The notes under the pieces are model-generated. The model was not told the DNA's origin. It searched no databases and saw only the letters and a program-made list of their open reading frames with translations. Shown here piece by piece: positions 10,901-22,767 of a DNA stretch of 64,000 nucleotides. Source of the DNA: Vitis vinifera (lineage: Eukaryota; Streptophyta; Magnoliopsida; Vitales; Vitaceae); the NCBI RefSeq assembly GCF_030704535.1, contig NC_081819.1:20060001-20124000 (forward strand), in the 5' to 3' direction. The first letter of the stretch is position 1, and each line of letters starts with the position of its first letter. A program made the position numbers and the translations under genes.

Positions 10901-11368
10901 GTAGACTGAGCCCTCACTTTGCATTTTTCCTTCTGTGTTTTTCTCCTGTTAGTGCTTTTTCTTCTACCTTCTGCGTATCTTCGTTTTTGAGTGAAGCTCT
11001 AGGGTTTTCTGCAGGCAATATTCGCGTCGTGACGGTGACTGCATTGCGGTTTTCAACCCTATTTTTCCAGTTTACACTCGGTACGTTCGCTTTTCTTGTC
11101 TTTTTCTTGTTGTGTTTGTCTTATTGGTTGTTTCTGGCTTGCTTGGGCAAGTTGGTTGCGACTGGGTGTTGATATTGGTTTCTAGGGCTTTTTCGGGGGG
11201 TTTTTGACTGTTTTTCTGGGTGTGTTTAGGATTTTTGTTGCCCCTCTGTTCTTTTTGTGGGTTGTCAATCTTTCTTTGTGGTAGAGTTAAGCTTGTGGGG
11301 TCGGTTTGCTGTGTTTTGACTGTTGGTACTTCTTCCATGCAGATTCCACTCCAGTCCCAGCCTAAAAA

Positions 11369-13822
11369 ATGTCTGCGAACAAGGAAGCTACTTCATCTAG
11401 CTCGTCTGGAGATGCTCATGCTGAGAAATATGTGGATAAGTTGAGTGTGAAGGAGTTTCGCGAACGGTTCTGCATCCCAAATGGCGTGTTCGTGGAACTT
11501 GTGAACGGAGAGGTCGTGACGACTGAGAAGTCTGAGGACAATGCCATCTTCTTCACCAAGGAGCAATTCAACGCTGGGCTCCGATTCCCCCTCCCGTCTT
11601 TGGTCAAGGAATTTCTTCACTTCACCCAGATTCCTCCGGCGTATATTCATCCCAACATGGTCCGGGTGTTGATGGGGTGCAGCATTCTGAGCATGCTGTT
11701 CAATCTGGACTTGTCGCTGCTGGAGGTTCTCTTTATTTATTCGATCAAGAAGGCGAAAAATGACATTTTTAGTTTTGTCGCTTGCCTTCCGTCCCTGCAG
11801 TTGGTGACCAGCCTGCCGGATTCGACCAAGGGGGCCGCCAAGGAACATGTGTTGGTCAAGGGCCTATGGGCGGGTTTGGCGGTGCATCCGGATAGGCCGT
11901 TCGCCTCCAACCAGTCGCTGAAGGTCCCAGGTATAACTAAATTACTTCCTGTCTTTCCGTGGTTTGTGAGTTTAGGTCAGCATTGTTAGATGGCTGACAT
12001 ACTTTGCTTTCTTGGGTACAGGCCAAGATAAAAGGGGAAAGCTGGTGGAATGGGTGGAGAAGGCATCGTTCGACCGTTTGAACAGGCTATTCGAGATTGC
12101 GGCGGTCGAGCTGAGTTGTGAAACGCTTCTCTCCGCGCAGAACCTCCGCTCGGTCACCCAGGAGCCCCAACCGTACGTGCTGAACATACTCCCGAGGCGG
12201 CTGCCAAAAGAGGTGGTGGCTGGGGAGCATTTAGTTCTTAAAGACCTTCCATTCTACATGGCGATGCGGAAGGCAGACGTCCGGTCACGCAAAGCCCATC
12301 TCAACAAGCGGGAGAAGAAAAGGCAAGAAGGGCTTTTGCGGAAGGCTCCTGGTGACAAACGGCCCGTGTCCTCTTCACCTGTTGGCGCTCCAACAAAAAA
12401 TAAGAAGAAGAAGGTTTTAAGTAAGGGGAAAGAAGTAAAACTCGCAACTCCCCCGAAGGAGTTTGTAATACCTCATTCGACTTTTGTAAAGGAAATAACA
12501 ATAAGAGAGCCAAAACACCCCGTCTTGCCCTCTATCTCAAGCGGTTCCGGACATCTCGCGGATCTAAACCACTCGGGGCCTTCAATGTTAATGGCTGGAC
12601 GTCTAGCTCTTCTGGCTGAGGAAACGACTTCAATAAATCAGCCCGACTCTCCCCATCCAGATGCGGATGCAGCCGGGGCCTCTTGTGCTGCAACATTGCC
12701 TCCTTCGGCACCCCCAACGGAAGAAATGGGGGCAGAAAGTCAGGGTTTGCCTCCTTGCAAGCCAAGCCCCCTTGTCCTCGTACCAGTGAAGGGGCCAGCT
12801 ACAAGGAGGTCGCGTCCGGCGCGTGACTTGAAGTCTGGCCTCATCGGGCGGCTTCAGGATCGTTTTCTGGAAACCATCGAAGTTAGCTGCTCGTCCGTCC
12901 AGGAGGATCACCGGGAGGGTAGTGAGACGGAGATGGCAGAAGAGAACCCAGCCACCCCGGTGCTGGTCCCAGATGAGGGTTCACTTGGAGAGACCCAGCC
13001 GGCCGAGAATGATGGGGCCCCGGACCTAGAGGAGGAGTCACTCTCTAATGCCTCAACAGGGGGGAGTCCCGTTGATGATGCAGCTTGCATCTCCGCTAGC
13101 TCTTTCAACTACGCGGAGTTGGAAAAGAAGCTGAAATGGATTCCATCCGGCTCAGATGTTGCTATGCCTTCAGCAAAAATGTTCGAAGCGGTGGAAATGG
13201 TATAGTTTGCTTTCTTGATTTTTCTCGTCATACTGTTGTGTTTATCACATGGATTGTAAATTTTTTACTTTATGGGTTTTTCTGCTGCTGGTGAGCGGTA
13301 TTCGCGGCATGACTCAACAACGCGATCTCTTTTTTGACCTGCTGCAGACCGCTGATTATACGAAGGCCTTCGTCTCTCAACGCAAAAACAATGAAGAGAA
13401 GCTGCGCTTGAGACTGGAACAGGCCGAAGCCAGTTTATCCGCTACTCGAGAGGACAACGAGGCTCTCCAGGTAGAGCATGCTGAGGCAAAGAGCCGGGAG
13501 GAATCTGTGGACGCCCGCTTGCATGAGGCGGAGGACGAGATGGCCTAACTGATGGGGGGAGGTGAGGCAACTCCGGACAGAGGTGTCCATTGAGAAAAAG
13601 CAGAGAGGGGATTTGCAGTTGCGTTTATCAGCGCAAAAAGAAGAGTTGGAGGGTGAGTTTGCTGTGGAAAGGGAGGAACTTGAAGCGGATTACCAGAAGC
13701 AAGTAGACGAAATGTATTTCTTCGGTTACCGTTGCTGTATGAAGAAACACGGTATCAAACGGGACGTCCCTTCAATTCCCCCGGGTGAGGAGGAGAAGCT
13801 GCGCAGCAAGCCTGCTCAATGA
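11369..13822 (+). pseudogene. Antisense extra ORF of the Tat element (gypsy-type transposon domain, PF04195-like)
   Basis: Plus-strand coding blocks (main ones 11369-11989, 12012-13205, 13249-13548, 13562-13822) run against gag-pol. The first block holds a sequence like the plant putative gypsy type transposon domain: RFPLPSLVKEFLHF, then IHPNMVRVLMG and LFNLDLSLLEVLF. The second block is Ser/Pro/Glu-rich with a basic patch near KNKKKKVLSKGK. The last blocks are strongly charged and look like coiled coil. Tat elements are known to carry such an extra ORF, often antisense, between pol and the 3' LTR; its role is unknown. Several short blocks bounded by intron-like sequence suggest a spliced transcript. 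The copy is broken. Confidence 0.7.
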
Positions 13823-13949
13823 GAGCTTTTTTTTAAAAAAAAAAAATTTTTACTGCTATCTTCTCTCTGTATTTTGTAGTCCGGAGAACTCTCTGTATAC
13901 AACTTCACAAGTATTAATAAAACATATTTATTCAACTTGTACTTGTCTC

Positions 13950-15576
13950 TTTCTTTCATTGGTAATACTGCTTTAAATTGGACACATTCCATGGTTTGAG
14001 TAATGGGGTTCCGTCTAACTTTTGTAGATGATAAGCTCCACTTTCACTTGCCTTAGATACTATATAGGGGCCTTCCCAGTTGGCTTGAAATTTTCCCGCT
14101 CCTGTCTCAGCAGTATTTTCGAAAACTTTTCTAAGGACCAGCGTACCATTTTTGAAGCTTCTAGGCCTTACTTTACAATTGTAATGAGCGGATGCCCTTT
14201 GTTGATAGTCTGTCATCCGGATGGATGCAGTTTCCCTTACTTCGTCTGTCCAGTCCAAGTTTCTTCCTAATTCTGCATTTGCATCACCCTGTCTTCCTGC
14301 CTCGGTCCGGATGGTGGGAAGCCCTATCTCAGTAGGAATGATTGCGTCCATACCGTATGCGAGGGCGAAGGGAGTGTTTCCTGTCGGACGTCCGGGTGTG
14401 GTTCAATAAGCCCACAGGACGTCGGGTAACTCCTCCACCCATTTTCCTTTGGCTTGCTCAAGCCTCTTCTTTAAGGCAGTGATTAGAGTCTTGTTTGTGG
14501 CCTCTGCTTGCCCATTACTTTGAGGGTAACGTGGTGTGGAGTATGTATTCCGGATGTTTAGTTCCGAACAGAAATTCTGAAATGCGATGCTATCAAACTG
14601 CGGACCGTTATTGGCTATAATGATTTGGGGGATTCCGAAGCGGCAGATGACGTTTTTCCATACGAACTTGGTGACATCTTTGTCTTTGATGCTAGCCTAT
14701 GCTTCAGCTTCTACCCATTTACGGAAGTAATCCGTGGCGACGAGCAGGAATTTCTTCTGGGCGGGTGCGGCTGGGAGGGGTCCCACTATGTCCATGCCCT
14801 ACTGCGCAAAGGGCCAAGGGCCTGAAATTGGTTTTAATGTCTCCGATGGCACATGTGGTACGGGAGCATGCCTTTGACATTTGTCGCATTTTTTGACATA
14901 GGCTGCCGCATCCTTCTTCATCGTGGGCCAGTAATATCCTTGCGAATGGGCCCTATACGCCAGAGATCGTCCTCTAGAATGATTTCCACATACCCCCTCG
15001 TGCAATTCAGCTAATACATACAGGGCCTCTGAATGGTTTAGGCACAGAAGGTAGGGACCTGTGAAGGATCGTTTGTACAAGTGCCCTCCAATCAGGGTGA
15101 AACGGGCGGCTTGCACCCGGATTTTGTGTGTCTGCTTGGTATCCTCGGGCAGAGTGCCTGTCCGGAGGTACCCTATAATGTCGTTCGTCCACTCTTGGCC
15201 GTCTGCTTGTTTTGCCTCAATGGTGTTGCAAGTGGAAGCTTCCGCGACGGAAGGGTTGGTTTGCACATGTATAGGCAACAATATGGCTTCTTTGATGGGG
15301 AGGGAGGTAGCTATGCCTGCCAAGGCGTCGGTGCGCCCATTTTTAGTTCTTCTGATTTTTTCGATCGTCCATTCGGTGAATCGTTGTAAGGTGTCCCTTA
15401 CTTTAGTTAGATATCGCGCCATGCGCGCATCCTTAGCTTCGTATTCCTTCTGGACGTGTCTTACCACGAGTTGAGAATCACTATAGACCCGGAGTTTAGA
15501 GACGGATAGAGCCAGGGCGAGGTCCAATCCGGATAGGATGACCTCATATTCCGCTTCATTGTTAGAAGCGGGGAAC
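13950..15576 (-). pseudogene. Tat element pol, downstream part (RNase H-like end and integrase)
   Basis: The open minus-strand stretch 14799-15527 starts with the second half of an RNase H-like domain (VYSDSQLVVRHVQ, then RTDALAGIA). It continues into the integrase zinc-binding region (CLNHSEALYVLAELHEG, then YYWPTMKKDA and KKCDKCQRH). The stretch 13956-14351 holds the integrase end with the FKNGTLVLRKVF and NWEGPYIV motifs. The region is broken. Its upstream continuation lies at 29637 and above, on the far side of the nested Athila element. Confidence 0.85.
15572..15576. repeat. Target-site duplication GGAAC, left copy
   Basis: GGAAC directly before the TGATTGG end of the Athila LTR. It is repeated at 29632-29636 directly after the other LTR. 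Confidence 0.88.
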
Positions 15577-17403
15577 TGATTGGAGCCAAAATATGTGCTC
15601 TAATGGTACATATTCGATATGATTTGTACACCAAAAGACATCCAAATCACCCAACTTGACCTAAATCAATGCTAAGGCCCTAGCCATGAGTTTAATCTAT
15701 ACTTTGGAGATTTATCTCAGGTTCAAGGGAAGAAAATTGTGCAAATTGAATGACTTTAGATTTTGAAAGATCAAGAAAGGGCTAAATGAGGAAATAAGTG
15801 AGTCAAGATTCATCGAATGCAAGGAAAGGCAAAACAAGGATATCATGAGGTTGGAGGATGATAAATGACCATTATGGAGTAAGAAAGAAGGCAAGAAAGA
15901 ATGGGAAATGAGGCATGAAGCAAGATTTAGTTGCATGAAAATTTAGAACTCAAAAATCTGATGGCATTATATACTTTGACTTTGAGGACAAATTTGGAGC
16001 ACTTTCTGGAGTCCATTATATACATACTATATATCGTTTCGAAGCTCGGGAAGTCAGGAGTCCAACACTTCAAACGGTTTGCAAATCGGAGCTGAAATGA
16101 AGAAGTTATGGCCATTTGAAGACAACTGCACCAAGCTGGAAGGTCATTTCGAAATGATTTCGAAATTCAACTTATGATTTCGAAATTCAACTTATGAATT
16201 CGAAATCCACTTCGAAATGACACCAATTCCGAATTCACCCACTGCCACTTTGATGTTCCGCCTCCTCTACCTCGGGAATTGCATCTAAAGCACTCCATCC
16301 GCCCTAGGTGGACCCCACACGACTAGAAATCACCATTTTATTATTTTTTTAATCATTTTTAGGAAATTATTTTTTGTAATAAGTGGCCAATGAGAGTGTG
16401 CCACATGTTAGGTAAGTGAGGATATTATATAAACTCTCTCAATTCTAGGTTTTAGGAATCTTGAATCTTGGATTTTTTTCTGGAGTTTTTGACATTGAAG
16501 GAGGAAGAAGACGAGAACTTTGGTTTGTTTTCTTCTTCTTCTTTATTGAATATATTGTTTTTAGTTTCTTTTGATTCAAATTATGGATTTTTACCCTACT
16601 ATGGATTGTGAATGTGACATCACCCCCATGAGAGGCTAAGAGCCAACTTGGGGCTTGAAGCATGAAAACCTAAGGGCTAGGAAACCTATAGGGACAATGG
16701 GTAAATTACTATAACAATGAGATTAATTATTGGTTGGGTGACAATTTATTATATTTTTTTATCCTATCCTTGTAAGTTCGTTTAGGGAATGATACGATAG
16801 GTTATTACTTGATACTAGTGATTCTTGGTAATTCTTGATCATTAGTTATCCTCGTTTTCCCTACCGTTATTTGCCCCTAAACAAAGCTATAAGGAGTAGG
16901 AAGGGTTAAAAAGCCAAATCTTAAATTGATAATCAATCTCATTCATTTGATGGTTTTAGGAATCTGTTTGAAAAAGGAAAAATTAGGTTTCGGATGCAAT
17001 TTTGAGTTATAGAACCCAACTTGATCGCGAGTGGCCAAGGATCCCAAAACCCTAAGATCATATTACTTAAAATACCCTTGTTTTCTATAATTTCTATACC
17101 CTAGGTTGGATTGTGGAAAACCCCAAACTTGAATCAATTGAATTTAAAATCAATATTCATTTTCTCTTATTAATCCAATTTCTTTTACTTAGTTTCACAT
17201 TATTCACATATTGTTTTTCACTTAAGGATTTAAACAAAAAAACAATTCATTTATTCTAGTATTGACAATTTTCATAAGCCAGTCCTTGAGAACGATACCC
17301 GGAATACTACAAAAGCCGTAGTGACTCTTTCTCTAGTTTTTCTTGACCAGAGTTACTACGTAAAAAGGCTAAGTATTTTGGTGCAATAGAGAAATATCGG
17401 TCA
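15577..17403 (+). repeat. Athila element 5' LTR
   Basis: 1827 bp, TG...CA ends. The promoter core TATATAAA is at 16426-16433. A cluster of TTTCGAAA-type palindromes lies at about 16145-16225, including two tandem copies of a unit of about 20 bases. Short ORFs inside the LTR are repeated identically in the other LTR and have no recognisable product. Confidence 0.93.
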
Positions 17404-17409
17404 AGAAAA

Positions 17410-17427
17410 TGGCGCCGCTGCCGGGGA
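17410..17427 (+). other. Athila primer binding site
   Basis: TGGCGCCGCTGCCGGGGA, a few bases after the LTR end. This is the typical primer site of plant Athila elements (Asp-tRNA type). Confidence 0.8.
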
Positions 17428-17458
17428 TTGGCAATCGTCATAACTAGGATATAGTGCA

Positions 17459-18949
17459 TTGCTTTGTTTTAGTTCTTTTTTTTTTTTTTTATCTTTATAC
17501 ATATTTTTCTTCTATTTTATGCTTGGTTGGGAAAGAGATATTTCAGGTAGACTTCAAAGAACAACTGAGGAATCTCAACCAAATATGGAGGACACTGAAG
17601 AATTCAACAGTAATAACAACAGGCCACGACCACCTGTGCAGGGCCAAAGAACTATGAGAGAGCTTCTAAATCCTCCCAGGTTGAGCACACCATCGTGTTT
17701 TATGCTACCTCAAAATCATGATCATGTTACCATTCGGCCTCAAGTGGTGTCTCAACTACCCATTTTTAGGGGGACAGAAAATGAAAATCCATACTCTCAC
17801 ATCAAGGAATTTGAGGACATCGTTTCAATTTTTCGAGAAGCCAACACTCCTTTGGAGATCTTTCGCATGAAGCTATTCCCCTTGTCATTGAAGGATAAAG
17901 CTAAGACTTGGTTAAATAGTCTTAGACCTTATAGTATCAGAAATTGGGGTGATCTACAATCAGTGTTTTTGCAGAAATTCTTTCCAACACATAGAACCAG
18001 TGCATTGAAAAAGAAGATCTCGAATTTCAAGGCTATGGAGGATGAGAAATTTTTTGCATGTTGGGAAAGATTCAGGGAGATTGTTGCGGCTTGCCCCCAT
18101 CACGAATTTGACAACTGGATGCTAGTTTCGTATTTTTATGAAGGCATGGCACTACCAATGAAACAACTTCTCGAGACTATGTGTGGAGGAGATTTCATGA
18201 ATAAAAACCCCGATGAAGCATTTCAATTCCTTGATTATGTTGCTGAGGTATCTAGAAGTTGGGATGAACCAATCGTCAAGGAACCATCTAGAGATAGAAC
18301 AATGAACAGGGCAAGAGCTAGTGGAGTGTATACCTTACCAGAGGGTTTAGATGTCCAAGCAAAGCTAGCAACCGTTATGAGAAGGTTGGATGATTTGGAA
18401 ACCAAGGGAGTTCAAGAGGTACAAATAGTCAATGATGGGGTAACTCAATTGTGCTTGATATGTAAGTCTACAGAACATGGTGTGCAATCTTGTCCCACTC
18501 TACCTGCAGTGCAAGATATGTTTACGGAGCAAGCCAATACCTTAGGGACATACAAGCAATATTCTAGCAATTCTCCATATTCCAACACTTATAATCCGGG
18601 TTGGAGGAATCATCCAAATCTATCATGGAGGGGAGGTAACAATGGCCAGTTTCAACAACAAGGAAACCGATTTCAGGATAATCAGACTAATGGGCAGCAA
18701 GGTTTTCAACCACAAGGTATGCCATCTCAGAATTTTCAACAGCAACATCAAGCCTCATCATCTAACTCAAGCCTGGAAGACATGATGAGAGAGTTTATAC
18801 AGAAGCAAGACAAGCGTAATGAAGATCAAAATAGGATAAATGCTCAAACATCTCAAGAACTAGTAGATATTCGAACCACTTTGAACCAACTGTGGAGAAA
18901 AATGTTAGAAATGAGAAAGCGTCTGAAAAATATGAGGAAGTCATTGTGA
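17459..18949 (+). CDS. Athila element gag polyprotein (496 aa from the first ATG)
   Basis: Capsid-type protein of the element. The retrotransposon gag domain spans about residues 90-270 (ISHIKEF-like start, [41 protein letters not shown]). A CCHC zinc knuckle, C-x2-C-x4-H-x4-C, lies near residue 331. A Gln/Asn-rich stretch and a charged tail follow. The first 20 codons are a Phe-rich stretch that looks like leader; a later ATG at 17519 or the MEDTEE Met may be the real start. Gag ends 58 bases inside the start of the pol ORF, in another frame. Confidence 0.85.
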   Translation: MLCFSSFFFFLSLYIFFFYFMLGWERDISGRLQRTTEESQPNMEDTEEFNSNNNRPRPPVQGQRTMRELLNPPRLSTPSCFMLPQNHDHVTIRPQVVSQLPIFRGTENENPYSHIKEFEDIVSIFREANTPLEIFRMKLFPLSLKDKAKTWLNSLRPYSIRNWGDLQSVFLQKFFPTHRTSALKKKISNFKAMEDEKFFACWERFREIVAACPHHEFDNWMLVSYFYEGMALPMKQLLETMCGGDFMNKNPDEAFQFLDYVAEVSRSWDEPIVKEPSRDRTMNRARASGVYTLPEGLDVQAKLATVMRRLDDLETKGVQEVQIVNDGVTQLCLICKSTEHGVQSCPTLPAVQDMFTEQANTLGTYKQYSSNSPYSNTYNPGWRNHPNLSWRGGNNGQFQQQGNRFQDNQTNGQQGFQPQGMPSQNFQQQHQASSSNSSLEDMMREFIQKQDKRNEDQNRINAQTSQELVDIRTTLNQLWRKMLEMRKRLKNMRKSL

Positions 18950-21900
18950 GCAAAAATAAAATGAGTGTTTCCAATCATTTACCTTTCCCTTCAGCTATGC
19001 AGAGACACAAAGTGGGGGATAAGACTTTAGAGATTTTGGAAGTTTTGAAGCAAGTGAAGATCAACATTCCACTCCTTGATATGATCAAGCAAGTTCCTGC
19101 TTATGCAAAGTTCCTCAAAGACTTATGCACTGTAAAGAGAAGGATTAAATTAAGCAAGAAAGCATTCCTCACCGAGCAAGTCAGTGCCATCATTGAGAAT
19201 AAAGCAATGGTGAAGTACAAAGATCCAGGTTGTCCTACCATCTCAGTCCAGATTGGAGATTCATTCGTGGAAAGGGCTTTGTTAGATTTGGGAGCTAGTG
19301 TGAATTTGCTTCCATATTCAATCTATAAGCAATTAGGATTGGGAGAGCTTAAAGCCACTACCATTACACTCTCTTTAGCAGATCGTTCGATTAAAGTACC
19401 TAGAGGAGTAGTCGAAGATGTTTTGGTGCAAGTTGAAAAGTTCTACTACCCAGTGGACTTTGTGGTGTTAGATACAGAACCATTGAAAAAGGGTATGAAT
19501 TCTGTTCCAATTATTCTTGGGAGACCCTTCCTTGCTACAGCCAATGCTCTCATTAACTGTCGAAATGGATTGATGCAATTATCTTTTGGGAACATGACAG
19601 TGGAAATGAATGTTTTCAATTTATGCAAGCAACCAATGGACCATGATGATGTGGAAAATGAGGAAGCATGCCTTATAGAGGCTTTGGTGCAAGAACACAC
19701 AGAAAAGTTAATGGAAGAAAATATAGATGAATTTTTCTCTACAATCGTTAAGGAAGAATGTGTTCAAGTTGCTACAGAATGGAAAGAAAAATATACGATT
19801 CAATCTTTGAACAGTGTTGAGAATGATGAAGAAAGCAAAAAGGAAGAGGTTGAGATCAGCAAACCAGAGTTAAAGCCCCTGCCACATGGTTTAAAGTATG
19901 TTTATTTAGAGGCAAATGAAGAAAAACCTGTGGTAATTTCAGCTACATTAACTGAAGAGCAAGAAATGAAACTTTTGAAGGTGCTTAAAGAGAATAAAAG
20001 AGCGATTGGTTGGTCCATTTCAGATTTGAAAGGGATAAATCCCTTGATTTGCACGCATCATATTTATTTGGAAGAGAATGCAAAACCAGTAAGGCAGCCA
20101 CAAAGAAGGCTAAATCCCCTTATGCAAGATGTAGTCAGAAATGAGGTATTGAAGCTTTTAGATGCAGGTATTATTTATCCTATCTCTGACAGTAGTTGGG
20201 TGAGCCCCACTCAAGTAGTACCTAAGAAAAGCGGGATAACTGTGATGAAAAATGATGAAGGAGAGCTCATTCCTACAAGGTTGACTACAGGTTGGCGAGT
20301 ATGCATTGATTTTAGGAAGTTGAATGCAGTCACCAAGAAAGATCACTTTCCATTACCTTTCTTAGATCAGGTTTTGGAGAGGGTAGCTGGTCATGACTAT
20401 TATTGCTTCTTGGATGGCTATTCAGGCTATTTTCAAATTGCCATTGCATTGGAGGATCAGGAGAAAACCACATTCACATGCCCATTTGGCACCTATGCTT
20501 ATAGGCGCATGCCTTTTGGTCTTTGTAATGCACCGGCCACATTTCAAAGGTGTATGCTTAGTATTTTCAGTGACATGGTAGAGAGAATCATGGAAGTTTT
20601 CATAGATGATCTAACTGTTTATGGGAAGACCTTTGATGATTGTCTCTTAAATTTGAAAAAAGTTTTGAAAAGGTGCATTGAGAATGATTTGGTTCTAAAT
20701 TGGGAGAAGTGTCACTTCATGGCAACCTCAGGGGTAGTACTTGGTCATATCATCTCTAAAGAGGGCATTCAGGTAGATCCAGCAAAAATTGAGCTCATCT
20801 CAAAGCTGCCTTCGCCTACTACTGTTAAAGAGGTGAGACAATTTTTGGGACATGCAGGTTTTTATAGAAGGTTCATACAAGACTTCTCAAAAATCGCTCA
20901 ACCTCTTTGTGCTTTACTACTTAAGGATGCAGAATTCATATGGACTAAAGCATGCCAAGAAGCTTTCAAGAGGCTAAAGTCACTCCTCACTACTGCACCA
21001 ATTGTGAGATCTCCAAATTGGTCTCTCCCATTTGAGTTGATGTGCGATGCTAGTGACTATGCAGTGGGAGCTGTACTAGGTCAAAGGGAGGATGGAAAAC
21101 CATATGTGGTGTACTATGCTAGTAAAACCCTCAATGATGCTCAGAAGAACTACACAACTACTGAAAAGGAGCTCCTTGCAGTGGTGTTCGCACTTGATAA
21201 ATTCAGGAACTACCTTTTGGGAACTTCAATAGTAATTTTTACTGATCATTCGGCCTTGAAATATCTACTCAACAAAAAGGATGCCAAAGCAAGACTTATC
21301 AGATGGATCCTTCTCCTTCAAGAATTTAACATTCAAATCAAGGATAAGCAAGGGGTAGAAAATGTGGTTGCTGATCATCTTTCCCGAGTTAAAGTAGAGT
21401 CACATTTCGAGGAAGCACAAATTAATGATGAGTTTCCTGATGATGCACTTTGTGCAGTGGAGAAGTTGCCTTGGTTCGCAAATATAGTCAATTACTTGGC
21501 AACCGGAGAGCTTCCATCAGAATGGAACATGGAAACAAAGAAGTATTTTCTTTCACGGGCAAAACACTATGCTTGGGATGATCCATATTTGTATAAGTTT
21601 TGCCCAGATCAAATTATGCGGAGATGTGTTCCAGAGGATGAACAACAAGACATATTGCGAATGTGCCATGAAGGAGCTTGTGGAGGTCATTTTGCTTCAA
21701 GGAAGACTTCAGCAAAAATTCTACAGAGTGGATTCTATTGGCCAACTATGTTCAAGGATTGTAACACTCATTGCAAAAGTTGTCCACAATGTCAACAACT
21801 GGGGAAAATCAACACAAGGTATCAAATGCCTCAAAATCATATTTGTGTTGTTGAGGTCTTTGATTGTTGGGGCCTGGACTTTATGGGACCATTTCCTCCT

Positions 21901-22767
21901 TCTTTTGGTAATCTCTATATTTTGGTGGGAGTGGATTATGTCTCTAAATGGGTAGAAGCAGTGGCATGCAAGAGCAATGATCACAAAGTGGTGCTCAAAT
22001 TTTTAAAGGAGAATATTTTCTCTAGGTTTGGCATTCCGAGAGCAATCATTAGTGATGGAGGTTCACACTTTTGTAATAAGCCTTTTTCCACTCTTTTGCA
22101 GAAATATGGAGTGAGGCATAAAGTGTCCACCCCATATCACCCTCAAACGAATGGGCAAGCTGAGCTAGCAAATCGGGAAATTAAGAGAATCCTCACCAAA
22201 GTAGTCAATACTACAAGAAAAGATTGGTCTACCAAGTTGAGTGATGCACTTTGGGCATATAGGACAGCCTATAAGACTGTCCTTGGCATGTCACCGTACC
22301 GAATTGTTTATGGTAAAGCATGTCATTTGCTTGTAGAACTCGAACATCGTGCATATTGGGCTGTAAAGAAGATGAACTTTGATTCGGATCAAGCTGGAGC
22401 TAAAAGGAAATATGATTTGAATGAACTTGAGGCATATCGCAATGAGAGTTATGAATGCCTACGTAATGCAAGGGAAAAACACAAATTCTACCATGACAAG
22501 CTTATTTTACGAAGGGAGTTCAAGCAAGGTGAAAAGGTGTTGTTGTACGACTCCAAGCTTCACATTTTTCCAGGAAAGCTTAGGTCAAGGTGGAATGGCC
22601 CTTATGTGGTAAAGGAAGTCTTCCCTTATGGCACCGTGACCATTCAAAATCCGAGGACAGGTAATGAATTCAAAGTTAATGGTCAGCGCCTAAAGCATTT
22701 CATTGAAATATTTGAGACACAAGAGGAGAATCTCCATTTTCTTGATGGGGATGTTCAAAAGGGTTGA
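18892..22767 (+). CDS. Athila element pol polyprotein (1291 aa)
   Basis: Domains in order: aspartic protease near residues 110-220 ([13 protein letters not shown]); reverse transcriptase about 420-620 ([14 protein letters not shown], then the FIDDL active-site form of YxDD near 570); RNase H about 710-830 ([24 protein letters not shown]); integrase zinc finger about 925-970 (HEGACGGHF and CKSCPQCQ); integrase core about 990-1100 ([16 protein letters not shown] and [10 protein letters not shown], the D,D,E set). The C-terminal [11 protein letters not shown] motif is present. The protease uses DLGAS where many relatives have DTGAS. The ORF is open throughout. Confidence 0.92.
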   Translation: MEKNVRNEKASEKYEEVIVSKNKMSVSNHLPFPSAMQRHKVGDKTLEILEVLKQVKINIPLLDMIKQVPAYAKFLKDLCTVKRRIKLSKKAFLTEQVSAIIENKAMVKYKDPGCPTISVQIGDSFVERALLDLGASVNLLPYSIYKQLGLGELKATTITLSLADRSIKVPRGVVEDVLVQVEKFYYPVDFVVLDTEPLKKGMNSVPIILGRPFLATANALINCRNGLMQLSFGNMTVEMNVFNLCKQPMDHDDVENEEACLIEALVQEHTEKLMEENIDEFFSTIVKEECVQVATEWKEKYTIQSLNSVENDEESKKEEVEISKPELKPLPHGLKYVYLEANEEKPVVISATLTEEQEMKLLKVLKENKRAIGWSISDLKGINPLICTHHIYLEENAKPVRQPQRRLNPLMQDVVRNEVLKLLDAGIIYPISDSSWVSPTQVVPKKSGITVMKNDEGELIPTRLTTGWRVCIDFRKLNAVTKKDHFPLPFLDQVLERVAGHDYYCFLDGYSGYFQIAIALEDQEKTTFTCPFGTYAYRRMPFGLCNAPATFQRCMLSIFSDMVERIMEVFIDDLTVYGKTFDDCLLNLKKVLKRCIENDLVLNWEKCHFMATSGVVLGHIISKEGIQVDPAKIELISKLPSPTTVKEVRQFLGHAGFYRRFIQDFSKIAQPLCALLLKDAEFIWTKACQEAFKRLKSLLTTAPIVRSPNWSLPFELMCDASDYAVGAVLGQREDGKPYVVYYASKTLNDAQKNYTTTEKELLAVVFALDKFRNYLLGTSIVIFTDHSALKYLLNKKDAKARLIRWILLLQEFNIQIKDKQGVENVVADHLSRVKVESHFEEAQINDEFPDDALCAVEKLPWFANIVNYLATGELPSEWNMETKKYFLSRAKHYAWDDPYLYKFCPDQIMRRCVPEDEQQDILRMCHEGACGGHFASRKTSAKILQSGFYWPTMFKDCNTHCKSCPQCQQLGKINTRYQMPQNHICVVEVFDCWGLDFMGPFPPSFGNLYILVGVDYVSKWVEAVACKSNDHKVVLKFLKENIFSRFGIPRAIISDGGSHFCNKPFSTLLQKYGVRHKVSTPYHPQTNGQAELANREIKRILTKVVNTTRKDWSTKLSDALWAYRTAYKTVLGMSPYRIVYGKACHLLVELEHRAYWAVKKMNFDSDQAGAKRKYDLNELEAYRNESYECLRNAREKHKFYHDKLILRREFKQGEKVLLYDSKLHIFPGKLRSRWNGPYVVKEVFPYGTVTIQNPRTGNEFKVNGQRLKHFIEIFETQEENLHFLDGDVQKG

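Noticed and set aside
15712-16663. Short ORFs inside the Athila LTR, repeated at 27940-28891
   Set aside because: They lie in LTR sequence and are the same in both LTRs only because the LTRs are copies of one another.
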